Source: Lepisosteus oculatus (Eukaryota; Chordata; Actinopteri; Semionotiformes; Lepisosteidae). From it: DNA of 64,000 nt. A model generated the notes under the pieces. That model searched no databases. It was not told the DNA's origin and saw nothing but the letters and a program-made list of their open reading frames with translations. The position numbers and the translations under genes are program-made. Shown here piece after piece: positions 11,801 through 53,029 of this stretch (its first letter is position 1; the number at the start of each line of letters is the position of its first letter). The stretch spans positions 15,865,817 to 15,929,816 of the forward strand of contig NC_090699.1 of assembly GCF_040954835.1 (NCBI RefSeq). The letters are read 5' to 3'.

Positions 11801-12279
11801 CTCTAAAATGTGCAGAAAGATGTCTTGTTGAAGTCTGGACCCTGCGGGGGTCATGACTCGGCGACTCATGCAGTGTGACCAGGCGTGCCCTAACTCCTGC
11901 ACACAGCTGGGCCTCTTCAGAACAAGGGGCTCCCTCTTGCGCTAGTGAGCGAGGGACTGAGACATTTCCAGGGGAAACTCGGGCAAGCTTGGAATCCCTT
12001 CAGAATCCGGGGGTCACGGCGAGCCGGACCTCAGCCCCAGTGGGACAGTGGGCTACAGGACAGCGAGAGTGGGGTACGGCGCAGGGACAATGGGGTACCG
12101 GACAGCGACAGTGCGGTACAGGGGGGGATGTGGGTAGTGGGATCACACCATGCACAATGCATGTTCCTCACCATTAAACAGCTGCCTTTTAGAAAGAAGT
12201 GGCTCTGTGCCAGTCAGCCCGGCCAACGTGAGGGGGGCAGGGGGATAACTGTGCACTTGGACACATGGAGGAATGTCAG

Positions 12280-12555
12280 CTGTATCACCCTGCAGCTCAC
12301 AGCCTTCAGCCCACTGAGGCTCAGCAGTAAGAGCCTTGTCAGCACCTGGAGGGGAGACTCCTGGGAAAGCTGAGGCTGCTGCTGGAAGAGGTGTTCGTGG
12401 GGCCAGTAGGGGGCGCTCACCCTGCAGTCTGTGGGTCCTAATGCCCCAGTAAAAGACACTTTCCATTGGATGAGACCTAAAACTGAGGTCCTGACTCTGT
12501 GGTCATTAAAAATCCCAGGATGTTTCTTGAGAAGAGTAGGGGGGTGGCTAGTAAC
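12280..12555 (-). mobile_element. Inverted, truncated copy of the ~0.5-kb repeat
   Basis: In reverse complement it contains CAAGAAACATCCTGGGATTT, CTGACTTCGG-type homologous text and GGGCGCCCCCTACTGGCC-like modules matching 9990-10250. The left half of the element is missing. Confidence 0.65.
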
Positions 12556-14629
12556 GATTAATCAAGCAGGATAAATCACATTTCTCACCAGGCTTTCAAT
12601 CTTTGGATGTCGTTTTTCCCTAGTGAAATACTTTTTGGATTTTAGGGAGCAATTCAGCACCTCGATTTGTTGCACTTGCTTATTGTGCTTGTGATCCTGA
12701 TAAAGCAGCTGCAGATCATTGAATAGTTTTAGTAACAGACCCATTTTACACTATTAGTGGAAGAAGTGCAGCTCACGGCCTTGTCACTGCATTAGTGAAA
12801 TAACTGCAGCACATGGCCCCTTTGTAACTCTGTACGTGGAATAACTGCAGCTACAACATGGTCTTGAAACTGAATTAGTGGAATAACTGCCGAGCACAGC
12901 CCTGTTTTACACTATTAGTGGAATAACTGCGGCTTATGGCCCTGTGTTACTGCATTAGTGGAATAACTACAGCTCGGGACGCTACCTTACACCAACAGTG
13001 GAATAACTACAGAACTTGACCCCGTGTTACTGGATGAGTGGAGTAACGAGCGAATAACCCTGGCATGTGCTGCAGTGTTATTCTAGTTAGCACAAGCACG
13101 CGGACCAGCTCTTAGTTCTGGTAGGGCGAGGTCAAGCAGAGCAGCTCTTCCACTCTGTCCCAATACAGCCCTGTGGACATGCTCTCACACAATGTCCCTC
13201 CCCAGACGGGCAACGCAACCATGCTCAAGAAGAAAAAACACACACCCAAATAAATAACCAAAACATTTTCATTGTTAGCTTTTTTTTTGAAGGAAATCCC
13301 AGGTGTTAAAAATGTACAAAATATTCATATTATAGCAGTCTCTTCTCTTTGTGTTGCTCTCCAGCGTGTTTCAGATCTCCGGGTCCTGAAGAGCCGAGTT
13401 CCTCCTCAGGCCGTGCGGATGGGGTCTTGTGTCAAGGTGGAGGATGCGGGCGGCCTGTCTTCACAACCCGCCTGCCAGGACTCCACTGCTGCTCCACGCT
13501 TCTTGGGCACAGTCCAGGAGCCTCTGCAGGCCACAGACCTCAAGAGGAACGCTCAATATCCAGACGCAGAGCGGGGCGGGGAGCCCTGAAGGACTCCTGA
13601 CGAGTTCAACACGAGCCCTCACCTCACCTCCCCACAAAACGTATTTTCCTTGAAATGTTCACGTCGTGATCCAAATGTCCATACAATAGCCTAAAGGAAA
13701 GGAGCCAGTAACAGTCCGGAAACTTAAAAAAATAAAAAAACTGCCTCAAAAAAAGGAATATATTTATTAAAAATAATTAATAATAATATTAATAATTACA
13801 ATAATAATAATAGCAACAATAATATTACGCAGTAGTACTGCCCAGGTGCGCGAGAGGGGATTAATAGCCCAGCGTGTGTGTGCTGATGGGCAAACACTTG
13901 ACTAATTTACAATATTTATATAGAAAAATGACACCTGAATTAAGAGCACAGTGCATACTTCTGCCTGAATGCACTGAGGGCTGCCGGGCACGGCGGCGTG
14001 TGTTGAACTCCCTCTGCGCTGCGCGGGTCTGGGTTCGACACACTGCATGTAGGATGGGCGGGGGGGTCTCAGACGCCTGCAGTTCGCTCTTTTCTGAGAC
14101 CTTTCACCCCTCCCCGACGGGGGCCCCCCTCTCCGAGACCCTGCACTCCCCGACAACGGGGGCACCCCATCTCCAAAACCCTTCACTTCCCCACGACAGG
14201 GGCACCCCCTCCCCAAACCTCTTCACCACCCACAACAGGGCGCCCAATCTCCAAGACCCTTCACCCATACATTATGGGGGCACCCCATCTCCAAGACCCT
14301 TCACCCCTCCCCCCCCCACCATGGGGGCAGAGCAGAGGACAAACAACGGGGGCGCCCCACACACTTTGTCACAGTGCCACAGCAGGGGAGCCCCGACATC
14401 CCTCTGGGGACAGGGTGACCCCTCGGAGGGACTGCGTTGCCGAATCCCACTGGGGCCTCCGGGGAGGAGGTCAGAGGGGTAGCAGCCCTGTCCCCAAGGA
14501 GAGGGGCTGGGGGCGGCTCAGGGTTTGAGTTCCTGCAGCGCTGGCCCTCTCCTCCCCGCGGGTCACGACACCGGAACCGGGGAACAAACTGACACCCGCT
14601 ACCAGGCAGCGCCCCGACTGCGCGCCCCA
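12556..14629 (-). other. FBRS 3' flank / probable 3' UTR; no other gene
   Basis: It lies downstream of the FBRS stop. The minus-strand poly(A) signal AATAAA (TTTATT on plus) at 13763-13768 could end an ~0.85-kb 3' UTR. At 12760-13070 a loose ~60-bp repetition (ATTAGTGGAATAACTGCAGC) is visible, and 14095-14330 has a repeated CGACAGGGGCACCCC-type phrase. No other exon is supported. Confidence 0.45.
13763..13768 (-). terminator. Candidate FBRS polyadenylation signal
   Basis: AATAAA on the minus strand, about 860 nt past the FBRS stop, within AT-rich DNA. Usage is not shown by sequence alone. Confidence 0.35.
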
Positions 14630-34480
<19,851 letters not shown>

Positions 34481-34799
34481 TAAAGAGTGTCCCTTCTCCT
34501 CCCAAAAGACGCGGAGACCAAATTCACCAGGGTGGTGATCGACGCATCCGGTATTCCCTCTCTCAGAATCTGTCTTCTCCACCACCACGTCGGAGATTTC
34601 CTCCTTTTTCTCCCCTTTCTGCTCTCACTATTCACTACAGCCCCTGAACCGCCTCACTTCCTCCCCTTGAAGCGAAGATCCTTGTTGCGCTGCTGGTCCT
34701 TGTCCTGTTCCGGTGCAGCGGAGAGCCGAGGGGGTGGCGCCACCTGCTGGAGCGGAGGGGAGCAGCAGTCCCGTCCTGCCCGGCTCTAGAGCTTCTTAT

Positions 34800-34895
34800 T
34801 TACCTTCCTTGCCTGTGGGGCACTTGTGAGACCTCACGCCCGAAGAAGGCTCCACAGCCGAAACGTTGTGTCTTCTTTCTTCTCTTTTCAGCATG
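34800..34895. mobile_element. Short retroelement-type fragment
   Basis: CGAAGAAGGCTCCACAGCCG followed by AAACGTTGTG is a phrase seen in many fish retroelement copies. Only about 90 bp is present, just before the (TAA)n that starts the next element. Confidence 0.4.
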
Positions 34896-34896
34896 G

Positions 34897-35350
34897 AATA
34901 ATAATAATAATAATAATAATAACCTGTATTTTATATAGCACCTTTAAAGGTGGCTTCTCAAAGCGCTTTACAGAATGACAACAACAATAAAAAAGAATAC
35001 ACAAGATAAAACACAATTATAATATACAGAGGAGACCCTGGGTGGTGGTGTTAAGAAAAGTAGGAGCAGAGGGGTAAAGAATGGAGCCAGTTCAGTAATG
35101 GCTCTTCTGAAGAAGAGGGTTTTGAGTCTGGATTTGAAGGAGTTTAGAGAAGGTGACTCTCTGATATCCTTGGGCAGAGAGTTCCAGAGCTTGGGGACAC
35201 AACAGGAGAAGGCCCTGTCGCCCATACAATGTAGACGGGCTTGGGGGACAGTTAGGAATTAGAAGAGGGAAGGTTGCGAGGTGGGGAGTAGGGCGATAGT
35301 AAATCAGACAGGTACTGGGGTGCTAAGCCATGCAGAGCCTTATAGGTGAG
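34897..35350 (-). mobile_element. LINE 3'-end-derived repeat
   Basis: On the minus strand a frame at 35225-34968 reads MGDRAFSCCVPKLWNSLPKD then IRESPSLNSFKSRLKTLFF. This is the conserved C-terminal tail of many fish LINE reverse transcriptases. The element ends in TTATTATTATT next to AAAGCGCTTTGAGAAGCC (minus sense). It is truncated and non-functional. Confidence 0.8.
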
Positions 35351-35404
35351 CATGAGGCTACACCTATTACTTGTCCCTTTGCAGCCTACACATGCTGACA
35401 CAAA

Positions 35405-35800
35405 TACCCACCTGAACTTCTTCTCAGTAGTCCAGTACTGTACAGATCAGTACAGATCCCAGTACAGATCCCAGGACACTGTCGTAAGAGTAGGGGTGTC
35501 CTGACTCCTGGTCAGTACAGATCCCAGGACACTGTCAGTAAGAGTAGGGGTGTTCTGACTGCTGGTCAGTACAGATCCCAGGACACTGTCAGTAAGAGTA
35601 GAGGTGTCCTGACTGCTGGTCAGTACAGATCCCAGGACACCATCAGTAAGAGTAGGGGTGTCCTGACTGCTGGTCAGTACAGATCCCAGGACACTGTCAG
35701 TAAGAGTAGAGGTGTCCTGACTGCTGGTCAGTCCAGATCCCAGGACACTGTCAGTAAGAGTAGAGGTGTCCTGACTGCTGGTAAGTCACTAAAAGTAGGG
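35405..35800. repeat. ~53-bp minisatellite
   Basis: Six or seven units of GGTCAGTACAGATCCCAGGA, CACTGTCAGTAAGAGTAG and GGGTGTCCTGACTGCT in the FBRS-PHKG2 intergenic region. Confidence 0.95.
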
Positions 35801-36600
35801 GTGTTGACCCCAGTGTCTTGACTAAACTCTACTCTGGGCTAGACAGTCCCTCTTAATCCTCCTGGTGCAGCAGTTTCTCTCTGCTGCCCCTGATCTGTGT
35901 ACAGGGGGGTATGTGAAGTATACAGAAAACCCGTACAGCACAGCATATCAGTCATGTTTAATGATTATGAGTTTAAATGTATTCACAGCAGATAGGAGGT
36001 TTATCTCTTTTTCAGATAGCATGTTTTACACTTTGTACTTTCAAGATTAGTTTTGATTCTGCTTGAACATACAATACCTCAGTTTTCAATCATGGATGAT
36101 CGTGGTATATAAACAAGATACCATATTATAGACACAAGGTCATTGCAGTGAACATCATCAACAGCCTTTGTTCACCTTTGCAAGCTTTGGGTGTTTAAGA
36201 GTCATATTGTAGCCCTTGAATGACCATTTTCTATGTTCAATTACAAACCAGAGCCCCAGCACGCTGACAAAGTGCTACCTAGAAGAGAACAGCGTTCAGT
36301 GCTTTGTTTAAAAAGAGAAGACAGGTCCCAGGTGAGAGGAACCTATTCATCCCATGATTCATTTTCAAAATCATCAGTGCAGGGTGTTTTAGACTGCGGC
36401 GGTGTTGTTGGTGATAGTTGACTCCCCAGGATTATCCCAGAGGCGGCTGGAAAGAAACTGGGATTGTTTAAATATTAATTCTAATTGACAAGGCAGGGGG
36501 CGCCAATGTTCTTTCGTTAGTCTCCATTATTGAGTCATCGTCCTCTTCCCATTTTCTAGAAAGTCGTAAAGGCCTCAGCTATAAAATAAATCTTACTGAA
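35800..36600. other. Intergenic AT-rich DNA, nothing recognised
   Basis: Unique-looking sequence without a plausible exon, RNA gene or repeat. Confidence 0.5.
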
Positions 36601-36734
36601 TTAAGGAGAGAGGGGGTTGTAAACTCCACACATATTCGCCCCGCTCCTATTTTCTCCGTCTGCTCCGACATCTGTACTACATAACCCCTAAAACACACAC
36701 AGGGCGTGGAAAGACCTTTTTTTCGTCCCCTACC

Positions 36735-37440
36735 AACATGGCGCCAAGACGGCTTCAGAATTTCGTAATGTTTGGATCGGGCGTGGTCTAGGGAGTGAGT
36801 GGAGAGATTTGATTGGTTACAGCCTGGTGACGAAGAGAGAGATTGGTGGGTTTTCATTGGCAGACCGCCTTGACGAGGCTTTGCTGCAACCCGATTGGTG
36901 GGAAGGTGTTTCAATCAGCCGTGACAGGTCGTAACCAGATCATTTTACCGCTGGGAGCAACAACAAACCCGGACGAGCTGCAAGTACAGGTATTTGCAGA
37001 GACCACAGTGACGAGTTTCGGCTCTGGATTAAATGCATTAGTCTGGATACGGCTCGATCTGCTGCACATAGGTACGATTCCCTCCCTCCGACGCTCTGCC
37101 GCTGAATTTCCAGGGACTCGGAGTAACCACCGTGCAGACCGAGGTCACACAGCTCCCCGCCCGGGTCTAGAAGAGACGCCGGGGGCCAGGATCTCGCAGC
37201 TGGGCCGCTCTCTCCCGGCTCGGACGCGTCCCTCACGCCCGCAGCGAGTCCTGCCCGTGCTGTGAGGACGATGACCTGAGCGCCGGACGCTCGCCGAGGC
37301 TCCACTTACAGCCGCCGCCGTGTCCTACGTGACGACCCGAGGAACAGACACTGGTCAGTGTACCTGGTTTCCCGGGGGAGGGGCAGAGGGGCAGAGGATT
37401 AAAACTTGTAGGCTGCTGGGCGCGCGCGCGCCGCTATTAC
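36735..37440 (+). promoter_or_regulatory. Probable PHKG2 promoter and first non-coding exon
   Basis: Four inverted CCAAT boxes (ATTGG at 36812, 36842, 36856 and 36894) form an NF-Y-like cluster. AACATGGCGCC at about 36736 is YY1-like. CpG-dense sequence follows to about 37440. A donor-like CATAGGTACG at about 37069 could end a non-coding first exon spliced to 38908. The first coding exon has an acceptor just before its ATG, which requires an upstream exon. Confidence 0.5.
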
Positions 37441-37744
37441 GTAAGAACACGCGTGTAGCTCGGGGGAGGGGGCCGTAGCCGTAGCCGTGGGTTCAAGTGC
37501 AGTGTCGTGGAGTGGACAGGGAGAGAGATACTGGAGAGGTGGCGACGTGACATTTACACACAATACTAGTGAATACATGTTCCACCCGCAACGTCCACGC
37601 CCTCCCCGGCTTCTCCTTTTGACTTACACGCAGGACAGGGTCACGGGAACGGGGGGGGTGTTTCGTGTTCACCTTGACCTCGGTCAGGCAGAGCTGCCGA
37701 CCCACAGCACTGCAGCTGCTGCAGTCCATCGGTTCATTGCTAGT

Positions 37745-38042
37745 TCCTGAACAGTCCCTCCTGCCCCACCCAGCACGCCTGGGGTACGAGATTCCCCTCC
37801 TGCCCCACCCAGCACGCCTGGGGTACGAGATTCCCCTCCTGCCCCACCCAGCACGCCTGGGGTGCTAGATGCCCCTCTGCCCCACCCAGCACGCCTGTGG
37901 TACTGGATGCCCCTCCTGCCCCACCCAGCACGCCTGGGGTGCTAGATGCCCCTCTGCCCCACCCAGCACAGCTTTGGTACTGGATGCCCCTCCTGCCCCA
38001 CCCAGCACGCCTGGGGTGCTAGATGCCCCTTTGCCCCTCCCG
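37745..38042. repeat. ~37-bp minisatellite
   Basis: Eight units of CTGCCCCACCCAGCACGCCT and GGGGTACGAGATTCCC in the probable 5' intron of PHKG2. Confidence 0.95.
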
Positions 38043-38299
38043 GTCGCTGGCCAGGCCAATGGTGGAAGTGAGGAAGGTCACGTCAGGTTTTGGGATTTCC
38101 CTGCTGCGGGGTCAGGGGTCAGGGGGGCAGGGGGGGTGGACCCGTCGGGGAGGGGCGCAGCTGGGGTCTCATACCGCTGTCCCTCTGTCCAGAGCTCGGC
38201 GAGCCTCCGCGGTGCGACAGGCGGCTGGACGGTGCTGCCAGCACAGTCGCATCTGCCACGAGTTTCAGAGACATGTACACCAGTGAGACGACCAGACAG

Positions 38300-38560
38300 G
38301 CTCCCTGCTGAGTCCCCCTCCCAGCAGCACTGGGGGCTGTGGGAATTCTGGGACTCTGTGTGTTATGTTTGGGAAGAATGCTGGTCTTAATCCCAGAGTA
38401 TGTCTCACAGCGCAGCAGAAAGTGCAGCTGATCACCGTGTCCACCAGGTCCAGTTTCTGAGCAGTCACTGTGTGTCCACGAGAACGGGCTGACCTTGTGG
38501 AGGGTTCCCTGCTCGCAGTGAGAGCTCAATCTGTCCACTCTGGGCAATCAGGTTGGCCTG
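38300..38560 (-). mobile_element. Diverged LINE 3' end
   Basis: GGAATTCTGGGACTCTGTGT, GGGAAGAATGCTGGTCTTAA and TCCCAGAGTATGTCTCACAG match, with changes, the fragments at 57640-57720 and 61100-61170. Confidence 0.65.
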
Positions 38561-38885
38561 TGTCCAGACTGTGGTCACTGAGCCTGTCCTCTCTGGACAG
38601 CCAGGTCTGCCTCTGTCCAGTTTCTGTATCCAGACTGTGGTCACTGAGCCTGTCCTCTCTGGACAGCCAGGTCTGTCTGTGTCCAGTTTCTATGTCCAGG
38701 CTGTGGTCACTGAGCCTGTCCTCTCTGGACAGCCAGGTCAGTCTGTCCAGTTTCTATGTCCAGGCTGTGGTCACTGAGCCTGTCCTCTCTGGACAGCCAG
38801 GTCTGCCTGTCCAGTTTCTATGTCCAGGCTGTGGTCACTGAGCTTATAATTATAATGTCCTCTCTGGACAGCCAGGTCTGACTCT
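38560..38885. repeat. 64-66-bp array derived from the LINE tail
   Basis: Five units of GTGGTCACTGAGCCTGTCCT, CTCTGGACAGCCAGGTCTG and CCAGTTTCTATGTCCAGGC. A single copy of the same phrases occurs inside the LINE fragments at 57780-57850 and 61225-61300, so the array amplifies one segment of that element. Confidence 0.9.
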
Positions 38886-38914
38886 CTGTCTTTCTCTCTC
38901 TCTTAAGACCTAAC

Positions 38915-44027
<5,113 letters not shown>

Positions 44028-44747
44028 GCGGGGCCGTGCGGGGGAGACCGGGGGAGGAGAGGGAGCGCCGTCTCTCCCTCCCGCTCCTCCCATCCCGAGT
44101 CTGAGGGGCCCCGCCTCTGCGCCTGCCGTGGTGCGCCGAGCGCCCTGCATGTCTGTCGTCGTCGTCGTCGTGTTCCTGTGCCGACATCCCCACGGGGGGG
44201 GTGGGTTGGGGAGGTGGGGGGGGGCTTCGGTTGGTCTGGACTTGTCGCGATCCAATCCCCGTCCCTGCGCCGCTGGCTGAAGGGGAGATCGGGAACGGGC
44301 ATCGATCTCCAGGAACTTTTTAAGGGGAAGCATTCCCAGATGGCGTTCTGGTGCGGCGTCTGTCGTGTGAGTGGAGGTCCCCCTCCGGGGCGTCCCACCC
44401 CTGCCTGGACACTGGCGTCCCACCCCACCCCTCTCACCCCCGCAGGCGAGCGCCAGTGTGGAGCCACAGCTTCCTTCCCTCGAGCCGGAGACCACCAGCC
44501 GGAGACCACTGGTTATCACATCGCTCTTGCCTGCAGCGGCCAGTCCTGGGGACCCCGAAGCCCGCCTGCTGGTCCTTGTCCCACCTGAGCGCCCCGTTAG
44601 TTATATCATTCAGTTAGGGAACAGACTCCATAGATTTAGGTTTAATTTAAACTCTTTTGTCTTCAGTTCCACGTAGGAGTCAGACACTGCACTGAGATAC
44701 CTTTTAACTCCTGGGTGACTTACCAGTCTCCAGCCTCTGAGTAGAAG

Positions 44748-44753
44748 AATAAA
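44748..44753 (+). terminator. Candidate PHKG2 polyadenylation signal
   Basis: AATAAA 721 nt past the stop codon. No other strong signal was noted nearby. Confidence 0.45.
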
Positions 44754-46050
44754 CTCGCACGTGGTTCCAGCCCAGTGACAGACTGGTTCAGTTAAGGTTC
44801 CTTTTTTCAGTCGAGGGCTCGGCTGCGATGAAAACCAGCAGGGGTGAGGACCAGAACTCGGGGCCCTGTCCGAGGGACCGTCTGTAATTTTTAATTTATT
44901 TTTAAATGTTTTGTTCCCGATCCTTAATTATTCCAAGTCCAAATGCGACACAAATTCAGTGGCCCCGGGACCATTGCGGTTCCTGCCAGTACTGTGTTCT
45001 GGCTGCATTTCCGGACCTGGAGGACCTGGAGGGCAGTTCGTTTCGCACTTCGTGGGCGACCGTTTCCCAGCGTCTCGAGCTTACACAGCAGGCCCAAGAC
45101 CAGAGACGCTTATGGAAGTGCTGAGCAGCTCGGAGGACAGGATGGCTCTCGCAGAACCATGAGTGGGTTGGGTTGCTAACGGCTAAAAGTGATCCGTGAG
45201 TCTCATGCAGCCGTTTCTTCAAATTTCTGTCGGGTGAGAACTTCGGAGCCTCTCAGCCTGTTGACTCTGGGGAAGAACTGGCTGCAGTGGACTCTCCCCG
45301 GGGGCGCCAGGCCAGCAGCCTCTGTCAGTGTGCTTGAGGCACCAGCAGCTCCAGACCCGTGCGCGACGCTGGTCCCAAGAGGTCTAGATTGAGCTGGCGC
45401 CGCCCTCTTCCAGACGTCCTGCTCTGCTGAGGGTTTCGGGGGGGTCGGCCGAGCCCTCGAGGAGCACGTGGTGGGACACCTGAAAGTCTGAACCCCCCTC
45501 GGGCTGCGCTGCGTCGCAAGCCTCTGACACGGCTCTCTGACTTGAATGGATGGGTCAGTGTGGAAGAGCCGCAGGGCTGCATACATGTTATCCGCAGGCT
45601 GTGGGGGGAAGGGGGGGCTTCCAGAGTTTGGGAAGTGGAGTCCTGGGGGTGTGGTGGCTGTGACTTCAGTTGTACCCCATCACACTGCCCCCTACACCCC
45701 TGATCCCTCCTCTCGCAGGGACAGCTGTCTCCGAGCGGGGCTCCCGTCCACACACCACTGTGGAAAGGACTGACTTTGTGCACAGGACATAGGGGCCGAC
45801 CCTGTCCGCAGTAAGAGAGGGACACAGCCTTCACTCTTGAACTCTGAGGGCGGGGGGACTGACTGCTACAGGGCAGGTCATGTCATGCACAGAGAAGGGC
45901 GGTGCGGCGCTTTCCTGTTGAGTACTGTATACACCACTGCATCCTATGTACTGTACTTGATGTTTAAAACATTCATAAACAAGCTGGTGAGAAATATAGA
46001 TTAACTTGTGGTTTACAAACCTGTGATTCTGGCATTTTCATTTGTCTTTC
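44754..46050. other. PHKG2 3' flank, nothing recognised
   Basis: Unique-looking sequence without a supported exon or repeat. It could include extended 3' UTR. Confidence 0.4.
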
Positions 46051-46054
46051 TTTT

Positions 46055-46640
46055 TGAGAGAGGGGTTAATACAGACACACTGACTGACTGGACACTCCAG
46101 TACATTAACACTGCACTGAGAGAGAGGGGTTCATACAGACACACTGACTGACTGGACACTCCAGTACATTAACACTGCACTGAGAGAGAGGGGTTCATAC
46201 AGACACACTGACTGACTGGACACTCCAGTACATTAACACTACACTGAGAGAGAGGGGTTCATACAGACACACTGACTGACTGGACACTCCAGTACATTAA
46301 CACTGCACTGAGAGAGGGGTTCATACAGACACACTGACTGACTGGACACTCCAGTACATTAACACTGCACTGAGAGAGAGGGGTTCATACAGACACACTG
46401 ACTGACTGGACACTCCAGTACATTAACACTGCACTGAGAGAGAGGGGTTCATACAGGCACACTGACTGACTGGACACTCCAGTACATTAACACTGCACTG
46501 AGAGAGAGGGGTTCATACAGACACACTGACTGGACACTCCAGTACATTAACACTGCACTGAGAGAGAGGGGTTCATACAGACGCACTGACTGACTGGACA
46601 CTCCAGTACATTAACACTGCACTGAGAGAGGGGTTCATAC
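46055..46640 (-). repeat. 64-bp-family array between convergent PHKG2 and CFAP119
   Basis: Nine units, plus-strand reading GAGAGGGGTTCATACAGACA and CACTGACTGACTGGACACTC. The orientation matches minus-strand transcription, but the array lies beyond the CFAP119 stop. It is the only array of this family not next to a recognised exon. Confidence 0.96.
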
Positions 46641-47046
46641 AGAAAAACTTTGCTCTTCCTCCATTTTTCCAACTGCCCACCTACAAGGGGAGAACAAAGG
46701 TATTTTGCCCATGTTGCTCTGACCAATGACACTAAGAGCCATTAGCTGTTAGCCTTGTGTGACTAATTTTTCAACACTACTGAACCGCTGGAAATTTACA
46801 GCAGTTCAAACCCAACGACATGGGCACGACTGTGCACAGGGCCAGCATGAATGTCACATGAACGAGCACCTGCAGCGTGGTGGTCTGGGCCCCTGTGGTC
46901 TTGTCTTTGTTGCCAGTGTCTGGAACATGGAGTGCAAGCGTGTTACACAGACCTGTGTAACTGGAAACACCAGTACTCAAGGAGACAGCAGCAGTCTTCA
47001 ATGGAACAGATATTTTAATATTGCAATAGGGCAGCAGCACTGGGTT
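46641..47046 (-). other. CFAP119 3' flank
   Basis: Non-repetitive sequence. ATTAAA on the minus strand at 47019-47014, 28 nt past the stop, could give a very short 3' UTR. Confidence 0.4.
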
Positions 47047-52264
<5,218 letters not shown>

Positions 52265-52269
52265 TCTAA

Positions 52270-52620
52270 GATGATTTTCTGAAAACGTATCTTAGCCCAG
52301 AATTCTGAGGTTAGCGTTTAGGATGAAAAAGCCTTCAGTAATGCTTAAATGTTATAAAAAGATTAATCATTTAAACTACAATAACATCTCCACCCCCTTC
52401 GGTAGCGTCAAGAGCGTCTCGCTCGTTTCCACAGCAACTGAAACCCAGCTTCCTCTGCGTGATGCTTCCGGAACCTCTTCCCGTGAGCGAGACCCGGAAA
52501 TGCGCCGGTCCGACATATACTTCCGGGTGACGAGGAGGATGTGTTGTATTGCGAGCCGCTGTCACAGTCGCTGAGGTTTGTTCACTTTTCTGTTCGTGAA
52601 TTTATTACTTTCCGTGAAAA
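52270..52620. promoter_or_regulatory. Bidirectional CFAP119/RNF40 promoter
   Basis: The head-to-head start regions are separated by a few hundred base pairs. ETS-type cores are visible: CTTCCGGAAC at about 52463, CCCGGAAATG at about 52493 and ACTTCCGGGTG at about 52519. No TATA box is seen. A donor-like CGCTGAGGTTTG at about 52571 could end the RNF40 non-coding first exon, which splices to 54483. Confidence 0.65.
52425..52438 (+). promoter_or_regulatory. RFX-type X-box
   Basis: GTTTCC-AC-AGCAAC fits the X-box consensus RYYNYY-N1-3-RRNRAC at every position. It lies 161 bp upstream of the CFAP119 ATG, in the distance range typical of ciliary genes. Confidence 0.75.
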
Positions 52621-53029
52621 AATCGTGCCAGATTAGCAGTTTACTCGGTTGTGACTCCCTTCGAGGTCCTACGTCAACTCAGCGGTGAGGAGACGGAGAA
52701 GGACGCGGATCGCTCTGCGTGTCGGGTGCGGAGATCGGGGCCAAACAGCCGCCGCAGCGCTGATCGGCTCACGGTGGGCACACTGCAGTCGTGCAGGAGA
52801 GTGAGGGCATCGGGCGTCATGCTAACAGGACAGGAACACCGTTAGGAAGACCCGCCTACTAGGATAGTAGGTCCACTGCCTAACATCAGATGTTCGTTTT
52901 GTCAAAAAATGTGTCTGTCAGGAATCTTACAGATCAACCCACATCTCTCTTCGCTGAAGACGTGGAAGGACTGAAGGTTACTGAAAAAAATTGGCCAATT
53001 TAATGTTCTGTACAAGCCGTGTCTTAAAT

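Noticed and set aside
52371-52565. Minus-strand frame of 64 codons in the CFAP119/RNF40 promoter
   Set aside because: It lies over the X-box and ETS sites, has no splice connection to CFAP119 and no recognisable protein features.
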